NCBI GenBank assembly: GCA_030998225.1
Contig: JAPYXD010000701.1
Location: 13,252,501-13,316,500 of the forward strand
Length of the DNA stretch: 64,000 bases
Source of the DNA: Diplolepis rosae
Lineage: Eukaryota > Arthropoda > Insecta > Hymenoptera > Diplolepididae
Direction: 5' to 3'
A model generated the notes under the pieces. The model did no database searches and was not told where the DNA came from. It saw only the letters and a list, made by a program, of their open reading frames with translations. Both the position numbers and the translations under genes were made by a program. Positions 56,216 to 64,000 of this stretch are shown here, in pieces; the stretch's first letter is position 1, and every line of letters begins with the position of its first letter.

Positions 56216-56649
56216 GACTAAACGCAGTGCAGTGGTTCACCATTTGCAGAATGTCTCGACCGTTAAAGTTGACCATTGATTAGAGTGAGACACAACTATA
56301 CTTTCGTTTGACTCTAACAAATAGTCAATCTTGACGGTGAAGACATGGAAAGTAATGAACAATATGAAAAAAGTAGTGGCTAGCGACGCGACGGACGGTA
56401 CTTTTAGTCAGAAATAGGTAATCACTTTTTAAGAATAAAGCCTCAAATTTTGGGAAAAAACGGCGGAAGCAAATTGTACACTTAATATCATTTTTCGTAT
56501 GTTTTAAATTTGTTTCATAAAAATAATGTTTTTTTTTATAATACATAACTGTTAGTATTATTTCAAGCCCTAAATTATAGAAAAACCTTTTTTTTTCAGA
56601 GACCTAAGTTTTGGCACGACAACTACCTCGAAATTTAGAAATTATGTAT
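56216..56649. repeat. Half of an old MITE-A-related element
   Basis: 56400-56635 (GGCGGAAGCAAATTGTACAC, TTTGTTTCATAAAAATAATG, GTTTTGGCACGACAACTACC) matches one arm and border of 49560-50145 and of 46685-46790. 56216-56400 shows GTTGACCATTGATTAGAG and related short inversions only. Confidence 0.4.
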
Positions 56650-57144
56650 GTAATTCGTTGAAATATCTTTGTATTGGCATTTGGTCAGTTTCTTTACATT
56701 AAATTAATTAATTTATGGACATATTATAAAAAAGGAAGCTAAAAACAAATCATATAGATCAAAAAGAAAGCTAAAAAACAATTCATATAGATAAAAAAAA
56801 GGGCGGGGCGGAGTGTTTAAAGGCAAACGTTTCGGTCACAAATCGGGGCCCTTTTCAGTGCCAAACAAATTTATTTCCAGGACTTAATGACTTGGCTGTA
56901 AAAATGCAATAATTTATTTATACATATTAAATTAGATATTTTTAAGTGAACCCCCATTTGTGGCCGAAACGTTTGCCTTTACCCCCCCCCCCCCCCGGTT
57001 ATCTATATGAATTGTTTTTTTGCTTTCTTTTTGATCTGTATGATTTGTTTTTAGCTTCCTTTTTTATAATATGTCCATAAATTAATGAATTTAATGTAAA
57101 GAAACTGACCCAATGCCAATGTAAAGATATTTGAACGAATTCAA
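56650..57144. mobile_element. Fold-back element with AAACGTTTGCCTTT arms
   Basis: AATTCGTTGAAATATCTTTG is mirrored by AGATATTTGAACGAATT. The arms continue through GTTTCTTTACATTAAATTAA and GGAAGCTAAAAACAAATCAT. Near the loop, GGCAAACGTTTCGGTCACAA is mirrored by TGTGGCCGAAACGTTTGCC. One arm has GGGCGGGGCGG where the other has a C(15) run (56982-56996). Confidence 0.7.
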
Positions 57145-58315
57145 TTTTGTGTCAAGATAAAAAACAAAGACATGAATACAAACATGTCACATAATAAGTA
57201 TTTAATGTTGGTCAAGCGATAATTTTTCCTACACTTGAGGGTTCTTTTTCAACTGTTAAATTGAAATTAAAAATTTTTTAAATTTATAAAACCTTAAATA
57301 TAAATTTCAGAAAGGAATTATCTCCTTGAAAATTATTCCACTGTGTTTTTAATCCTGTTTAATCATTTTAAGTAGTTTTAAAAGTATTCAGACTATGTAT
57401 ATATATAAACTAGATATCTGGATTGGCCTGAAGTATGTTATTTTGCAAGAAACAAAGTTTCGCAGTGCTCGAGTATAAAAAGAGTGGAATAAAGCAGAGT
57501 TTCCTCCGTCTCCAGTTTTGTGTTGAAGATTTCCTTTCCGAACTTCATGTAAGAAAACGAGTTCTCGCGGTCGTCAACGGTCTCTCGGATTGAGGCTCGA
57601 ACTTTGACAGTCTTTGAAATGTCGGAAAAAGTTTTTATCTCGTCGAATCAAGCTTCACGCGTTTGCCTTCTCCGTTATTTGCATGTGAGAACTGCACGTC
57701 ATTCAATTGGAATAACAAAACCTCGTCTAGGCTTTCCAACTTTAACTCTCTCTTGGTAAACAACGAAAATATTTCTAGCTAACGTATTTTCTTATAGAAA
57801 AATGCCATGTAAGAACTTGAAAAATTCACCCTCTAAGCATAAGTACAAATCACTATTTTCAATACAATATATTATTTCATGAAAAGACATTTTTTTAATA
57901 AAAGGAATCCCCCTGAAATGTTCTGAATAAATTTCAGCATTCGCAGAAAAAATTAACTTGATGCATCCGCAAAATTTATTTCAAATGAACCGAGATATTC
58001 AATTAAGTCAACCAAAATTTTTTCATCTCAACTAAAATATTTGTTTTATGAAACCAAACCATATCCAAACAAAATATCTTTCGTTGCATAAAACAAATGT
58101 ACCGCTTGAATCAACCAAGATTTGGTTAACTGTATAGGAACCAAATTTGATGGTAAGTCAAAATAAATTTTAGTTGGATATCTAAATATATTTCTAAATG
58201 TTCATTTTACTTGTTTTTTTGTTTAGGAAATTCAATTACGCTTTCCTAAGTCCATGCGGGATCCGTAGATAAAATTAGTTACTTCAACTATTTTCTTTAG
58301 TGAATTGAAAGAATT
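57145..58315. other. No gene recognised
   Basis: 57420-57760 is less AT-rich and unique. It contains TTTTGTGTTGAAGATTTCC and CGAGTTCTCGCGGTCGTCAA, but no frame of note. 57960-58300 holds ACCAAAATTTTTTC / TTGGTTAAC-type inversions of a diverged small MITE. Confidence 0.4.
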
Positions 58316-59637
58316 AAGGGGTCTTTTACTTTCTAAATTTTCGAAAAATCGATTTTTTTTACGTAAAATTGTTCCTTAATATCATAGAAATGCTGCCCTA
58401 AAATTTTATTAAGAAATTCGAAATAGAAAGAGTGTTATAGCTGTATTTATAATGGTACCTACGTAAGACAAAATTATAGTAAAAAAACTTTAAACGCGTT
58501 TCTCTCGAAATCACGTTTTTCAAATCTGGGAGACGTTTTTCTCAAAATCTACGAAACCAATCTCAGTAAACCAAAATTTTTTTTGATACTTTATACAAAC
58601 AACTAGTAAATAACCCTCTAAAAAGTGAAAAAAAACCTCTAAAAAGTTAAAAAAAAACCACCCCATCGTTTTAGTACAGGGGTAAATTCATCCCCAAAAC
58701 AGGCGTTTTTCGAACTTTTTATAAAATCGCGTATGGCAGTGGTAAAAAGTAAATAAAAGTGCCCAAAAAAATTTTTTGTACACCTTAAAACATTGTTAAC
58801 AATGTATGAAAAAAATTATAATTATAAATAAAATAGTTTTTTTTTAAATATTTAAATATTGTCTTTTTTTAATTCAGAAAGTAAAAGTCCCCAAAGGCAG
58901 TTCATTAATAACGTCTGGTGCAGAGAACTGAAAATGAGAGTGATTTTGTCGGATGATTTTGAAGACGATGCATCAACAAATCTTTTAGATACTTTCATGA
59001 TTTATTTGTCTATTCACATTGCACACAAAAAATATTTGAAAACAGTAGACGTTTTTGAAAGTGGTAGACAAAAAGTAGAGAGTGGCATTTCCGCCCCTAA
59101 AATTTGCTCTTTTTTGTTTGAAAAAAAATTATTAAAAATTTTTTTTTTTAGGTTTGGATTGGTTCACCAAGTAATGACACATATTAACCCTTTGCGGTCG
59201 AGCGCTTTTTCAAACGCGTTTCTCGCTGGGTTGACCAAATTTTGTTGAAGAAAGCCATATTATGTACTAAAGCGTTAAATACAATATATGAAGTTAATTG
59301 AAAAATATTTTGTTTAATGGAATTTTAGACTTTATTAAAGAAAAATAATAATAATAATTTTAGAATAGGATATTTTATTCTAGTGAATAGAAATGTGTTC
59401 TACGCGAAAAGGCCAAAATTTTGGATTTGTTTATCTAATTTGTTTTAAGAAACTTTAATTGTTATATTTTACCAAATATTATTAAAGACTTATTATTCTC
59501 AGGAATACCTGAAGTCGTTCTGGCGATTGAAGAAAATTATAATTTGAAAAAACCTCAAATTTAAATATTTTGCCACAAGAATTGTTTATAACAATCGTTA
59601 TTGTTACATCTTTAATTATTCTTGTGATTAAGGGGTT
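58316..59637. other. Probable Mutator-associated repeat with an unrecognised frame
   Basis: TTAAGGGGTCTTTTACTTTC at 58316 resembles the ends of the TTAAGGGG elements, and AAACTTTAAACGCGTTTCTC near 58485 is the block common to the Mutator-like group. A right end was not found. A 129-codon plus frame without ATG at 58859-59248 (RQFINNVWCRELKMRVILSD, DDASTNLLDTFMIYLSIHIA) reads more like protein than chance, but I cannot place it. Confidence 0.35.
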
Positions 59638-59943
59638 ATATACGCTGTGGTGAGTCAAAAAATCGAAAAAAAATGTATGACTTATTTTCAATGAACATAC
59701 TTTCGAAAGTTTATGTTCAAAATTTCAAGTAGATCCGGGCAGTAGATCCCGAGTAACAACCTCATTCATCATTTTTTCATATGCAGGTTATTGCTTCAAC
59801 AATAATTTTTTTTAAAATAAATTTTGAAGACCAAAAAAACCGATTTTTTGTTGCGTTCATTTTGAATAAACCGTTGAAAATTACCTAAAAAAACCACAAA
59901 AATTTTCTAATTTTCTTGGACCACAACGTATATAACCCCTTAA
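59638..59943. mobile_element. 306-bp TTAAGGGGTTATATACG MITE
   Basis: TTAAGGGGTTATATACGCTG then TGGT is mirrored by ACCACAACGTATATAACCCC then TTAA. No coding sequence. The ends resemble those of 34603-35737. Confidence 0.75.
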
Positions 59944-61502
59944 ATGTCATTCCACGTTAAATGTCATTTAGCAAAATGCAAAATCTTTTTACCGATAATA
60001 AGATTATTCCCCAGTTTGTTCATAAAATTTGTTTATAACAATGAAATGGAATAATAAACAAGTTATTTGTATTCTGTGAGTCCTCAAATATTCATTTAAG
60101 ACAATATACAGTTTACCTAAGTAGTTGAGTCAAGCCATGGCAACTGTACAACAAAATTTTCGATGAAAATCTAAGTAATGAAAACAATGATATATTCTTA
60201 AAGTGTTTAGTGATACAAAAAAAAACAATTTGAACGATTTTGGAAAATTCCTTTTTTTGTTAGTTTTTTTGTTAAATGAATATTTGGGCGTTTTTTTTGC
60301 AAAATTCATAACTTAAATTCAGTTTATGATAATTGAGTGAAAGTTAATTATTAAGTTAAAAAACTTATTTTTAATAACAATTTAATAAACAATTGCAAAT
60401 TATGATCTGTTCTCAATACGCGAACGGGCTAAAACTTCACTTCATATGTTAGAAACTTAAAGTACGCATAGCACAAAGAGCTTTACTTGCTCTTTTCAGC
60501 ATCTGTATTTTTTTAACGACTTCGAATATCAAAAAATCCTCTTACGGACATATTCTATAGATATTTAAAGTTTTCTTTCAAGAGAGAAGATGAGTATTGG
60601 ATATAGGTTCGAGTGTATCATTCTCATTTGAAATTTATAGTTTTAAAATAGTAATAGAATTTGCTGTTGTTCCGAAGGATAGAGATAGAGTCACCATACT
60701 AGCTCTACATTTTTTATGAGCCTTGGGATTTCCGGAAGATCTTTTCGTATTTCCGCGTAACTACTGGTCACAGTTTACAATTTGAAGTGGACATAGAAAC
60801 AAGTCAGAAGAAACTATTTCATCTATAAATTTTTTGAGATCTGTAGTCGAAGAGCTTCTCTTGGAGTTTTTTAAGAGAACTCGTAAATCAGCGTACCAAT
60901 TAGTTTTAACGAGCCACCTTATGAAAATGCACGACAAAACACTTCCGCGCACTGCGCGGCATGACCTGCGGAATTCCCTGACAATTGTACACGCGTATCC
61001 ATAAATTCTAAAGTCTCCTTGGAAGCACAGGGAACTAGCTGGGATTACCATTGCCGCTCGTAGTCGGACATTAGAATTCATGCGGAGACATTTGTGGTCC
61101 GTTTCCTAATGACCGGCTGTAAAAAGCCCAGTCTAAATCTACCGGGTAAAAGAATGAGATGGAGAAATGTACTTGTGAAAGGAGGAAGCTGAATAATAAG
61201 ACGAAGGAGCGACGACCCTGAAAAAAACAAAAACCTGTGGAATCGTACTAAGAAGCACAATCAAAAAAGTATGAAGAGGAAACAATGCTTGGGAAAGCAA
61301 TGGGAGTTTATTTTGCTCCTGAAGGAGGTCAAAATGGTAAAGAAGTCAGAAACAATGGGATATTAAAAATAAAGAACCTACATACCTCATTTAAGAAGGC
61401 GAAATTGAACAAAAAATGAACAAAAAGTTCAAAAACCAATGGCAAACTCTACTTGTACGATGATGAAGTTCGTTTGTGAGGAAAAAACGAATCAAATAAA
61501 TA
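59944..61502. other. No certain gene; GC-richer stretch
   Basis: 60700-61260 is less AT-rich. Two abutting minus frames (60761-61081, 106 codons, and 61078-61260) overlap by four bases, but neither shows a known motif. The plus strand is also fairly open (KMHDKTLPRTARHDLRNSLT), with one stop. An exon cannot be excluded. Confidence 0.35.
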
Positions 61503-62143
61503 TTAAGGTAGTTGATCCACAAAAATTAGACCTCAGGCAAAAATAGATAATTTTGCTTTTAAGAATAGCAATATTATTATTGAAGGGCTATTTTGAAAGA
61601 GAAAAGATTAATTCCCATGATAAAAATTTGAAATACAGAAAAATAATTTTATTAATAAATTTTATTTTTGCCCCAAATTTTTTTCTTATCGCTTCTTACC
61701 AAATTTCAAAAAGTTATGCGATTTTAATAAATTACAAATCACTTTTTCAAAAAAAAGATTCCCTACAACTTAACCATTTCAAATTTTCAAAACTGAATAA
61801 ATTATTATCAAATTCAGCAATTTGATTATAAAAATCTCGTTTTGGAAAATGTTTTTTTATGGCTTCAGCCATTAGAGAATTTATTTTTAAACAAATGATT
61901 CATGATTCATGATTTATTAGAATCGCATAATTGTTTAAAATTTGGTAAGAAGCGATAATTAAAAAAAGTTGGGTCAAAAATAAAATTTATTAATAAAATT
62001 ATTTTTCTGTGTTTCAAATTTTTTTCATGTAAAATAATCTTTTCTATTTCAAAATAGCCCTTCAATAACAATATTGCTATTCTTAAAAGCAAAATTATCT
62101 ATTTTTGCCTGAGGTCTAATTTTCGTGGATAAAAACTACATTA
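61503..62143. mobile_element. MITE-A copy 7, right TTAA mutated
   Basis: TTAA at 61503-61506 then GGTAGTTGATCCAC. The right end CGTGGATAAAAACTACATTA lacks the expected CCTTAA by point changes. Both arms again carry the AT-rich open frame. Confidence 0.8.
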
Positions 62144-62164
62144 GATTTTTTATTTTGATGAAAA

Positions 62165-62328
62165 ATTTACACTGAAGAAACTGTTTTGTCAAATTAGCAA
62201 AAAAATGTATTGGTATTTGCGGAGCCAAAACGATTTATTGTATTGATAAAAGGTTTATTACTTCAACTGAATGATTTGTTAGGATAGAAAGATTAATTTG
62301 TTTACGCACATTTTTTTCTCAGTGTTCA
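62165..62328. repeat. Small fold-back, ACACTGAAGAAAC type
   Basis: ACACTGAAGAAACTGTTTTG is mirrored loosely by TTTTTTTCTCAGTGTT. The inner arms contain CAAATTAGCAAAAAAATGTA-like and inverse words. Low identity, ends approximate. Confidence 0.4.
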
Positions 62329-63255
62329 AAGTAAGAAACATAAACGTATGAAAACTTATTTAGCATTGTGTCTAAGCGGGTGCAGAAATCAAACTAAATA
62401 ATGGTCAAAAAGTAAAAACTTTCTGATTTCATCTCAATAATATTGATTTGAAGATGTTTTATGAAGTGGGAAAAAAGGTACTATTACGGTGGTAGAAATA
62501 CTCTGAACGACTTTTTACAATGGCCACTTACATTCCCACTGCTTTTTTGTTTGTTTTATCGATATAACATTTGTCTTGAATTCAACATCAAAAAAAGTAA
62601 TTATACGTTTTTGAATTTGATAAGTAAAAAGGCTAACTTCATACCTCTTTATGTAAAAGCGGCTGTTAAATAGGGTCGATATGATATTACGTGAAGGTTA
62701 TTTGAATCGAAGGTGGAATTGTAAATCAAGAATTTTACAAAGGATTGTTTTTCACGATTTATAACTATAATTTTTCAAATATTCCCCAGAAAGGCATTCC
62801 AAATGCATGTTTTTACTTTCTCATAGATTTGTAACGATTGAAATCGTTGACCTTCATTTCTCATATATCTTGACATCATTTGACCCCAAGAATCTAAAAA
62901 TGAAAAGTTGTAACCCCAGATAAGACACAAAATTGATTAGGTAATCGAGCGACTTTGATTTAGAATGAATAAATCATTCTAAATTATACAAAACTCTAAA
63001 AAGTCGTTTTTGACGACATTTTTTCAATATTATAAATATAATTTTGGAAATTTGCTCTAAATTTGTGCATTTTAATAAAATACATAAGTTAATAACCAAA
63101 CTGAAATCAATTCACTGAACATCATATTATAAAATGTAAAATTGAAATTAATAAAATTATTGTGAGTGTCTTGAAACAAAAATATTTTTCCCAAATTTGA
63201 GAGCCCTATGAAATTGTAAGTACCAATTTTTCCATTTTGATGGAACAAAATGATT
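62329..63255. other. No gene recognised
   Basis: AT-rich. The 70-codon plus frame at 62461-62673 has no motif. Confidence 0.4.
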
Positions 63256-63508
63256 TACACGAAAAAATATAGTTCAATAAAGTTTATAGAACTGTTTAAG
63301 AGTTGAAGATATAGGCTTTTACGGAACAGAGTTCTGAAAAATGTACAGAACTTTTCAGAATAAAATGCGAAATTTTCAATAATTTTTCCCGAATGTTACG
63401 CATTTTATCTTGAAATGTTCTGTAAATTTCCTAGAACTCTATTGCGTAGATTCCTGTATCCCTAACTCTTGAACAATTCTATAAACTTTACTGATTTTTT
63501 TCCGTGTA
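63256..63508. mobile_element. Palindromic MITE, CACGAAAAAAT ends, TA target
   Basis: TACACGAAAAAATATAGTTC is mirrored by TTTACTGATTTTTTTCCGTGTA. The arms pair through AAGTTTATAGAACTGTTTAAG and its inverse, and GAACAGAGTTCTGAAAA and its inverse. TA borders at 63256-63257 and 63507-63508. Confidence 0.7.
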
Positions 63509-63664
63509 AGTCACACAATTTTTCCACCTCTTTGGCAATTTTTGGATGCCCTTTCAGAAAAATCGTACTTCTTTTACAATGGTCGAGTCATCAAGCAATT
63601 TTTCTACATCTTCGTAATTGATGAAGTGTTTAATGGAAAGTGCGTGAGGCATCAATGAAAAAAA

Positions 63665-64000
63665 TTGCTAGTTTGCAAGAGTTTACATATAGATTTCACA
63701 TATAGAAGTCGTTGACCATCTTTTTGAATTACTTCTGTCAATGTCATGATTCTTCCTTCTGGCATTTGTTAGCTGTCACTTTTAGCTTGCTTTACAAATA
63801 AATTGCGCATAATTTAGTTTACAGTTGTTTAGTTTGGCATCAACTTTAAGATGGAGTGTAAAATCGAGCATTTTTATTTCCTTAAAGGAAAGAACGCAGC
63901 ACAGGCTGCTAAAAAGTCACGTGCTGTGTATGATGAGGAAGCCTTAAAAGACAGACAGTGCCAAAATTGGTATGATAAATTCCGTTCTGGGGATTTTTCA
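63665..64000 (+). mobile_element. Mariner element 5, 5' part, runs off the window
   Basis: Mariner leader (ATTTCACATATAGAAG, then TTTTTGAATTACTTCTGTCA, TTTGTTAGCTGTCACTTTTA) followed by an open transposase start at 63851. The terminal repeat near 63665-63690 is degraded, so the left edge is approximate. Confidence 0.7.
63851..64000 (+). CDS. Mariner transposase, N-terminal part, intact so far
   Basis: Fifty codons from ATG to the window end without a stop: MECKIEHFYFLKGKNAAQAA, KKSRAVYDEEALKDRQCQNW, YDKFRSGDFS. This is the first helix-turn-helix (DNA-binding) of a mellifera-type mariner. The catalytic DDD part lies beyond the window, so activity cannot be judged. It is the least damaged transposase in the window. 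Confidence 0.82.
   Translation, partial: MECKIEHFYFLKGKNAAQAAKKSRAVYDEEALKDRQCQNWYDKFRSGDFS

Noticed and set aside
60761..61260. Two overlapping minus-strand frames considered as a gene
   Set aside because: No motif, no splice signals that join them, and the plus strand is comparably open; kept only as an unassigned GC-richer stretch.

Overview
The window is strongly AT-rich, intron- and transposon-dominated animal DNA, most likely from an insect. Four observations support this. Mariner elements of several subfamilies are present. There are two spliced exons of an AMPA-type glutamate receptor whose protein matches insect GluRIA. MITE families are dense. No bacterial operons, CRISPR arrays or rRNA genes were seen. 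The order cannot be fixed from sequence alone; a hymenopteran would fit, but that is a guess.

The only well-supported host gene lies on the minus strand: two consecutive coding exons (27974-28101, then 23937-24066) of a GluRIA-like subunit, separated by a 3.9 kb intron that has itself collected MITEs. The remaining exons were not found and are probably outside the window or across longer introns.

Region by region. 1-2628 is a dead mariner carrying two later insertions: a 404-bp P-element-like MITE in its 5' leader and a second mariner in its last codons. 2.6-23 kb is mostly non-coding, with fold-back MITEs, one copy of a 1.2 kb element with GGTAAAAGCACC ends, a long inverted-end element (11-12.8 kb), a tRNA-like sequence and a cluster of CACTGATT-rich MITEs. 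23.9-28.1 kb is the receptor gene. 31.7-35.7 kb is the richest part: a Mutator-like transposase remnant, then a mariner carrying a MITE and a 930-bp insert. That insert encodes a THAP zinc-finger fragment and, convergently, a SWIM zinc-finger fragment. A TTAA-flanked element with a second Mutator-like remnant follows. 41-44.3 kb holds the second GGTAAAAGCACC element, flanked by 55-bp direct repeats, and two TTAA-flanked elements sharing one TTAA. 47-56 kb holds more nested MITEs, an unexplained GC-richer reading frame (53.0-53.4 kb) and a 5' mariner fragment. The window ends inside the start of a well-preserved mariner (63.7-64.0 kb).

A recurrent theme is nesting. In several places the uninterrupted copy or arm is visible, so target-site duplications (TA, TTAA, 8 bp) and insertion order can be read directly. 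The most unusual items are the P-like MITE, the THAP/SWIM insert, the 55-bp flanking duplication, and a set of otherwise different families that all end in TTAA.
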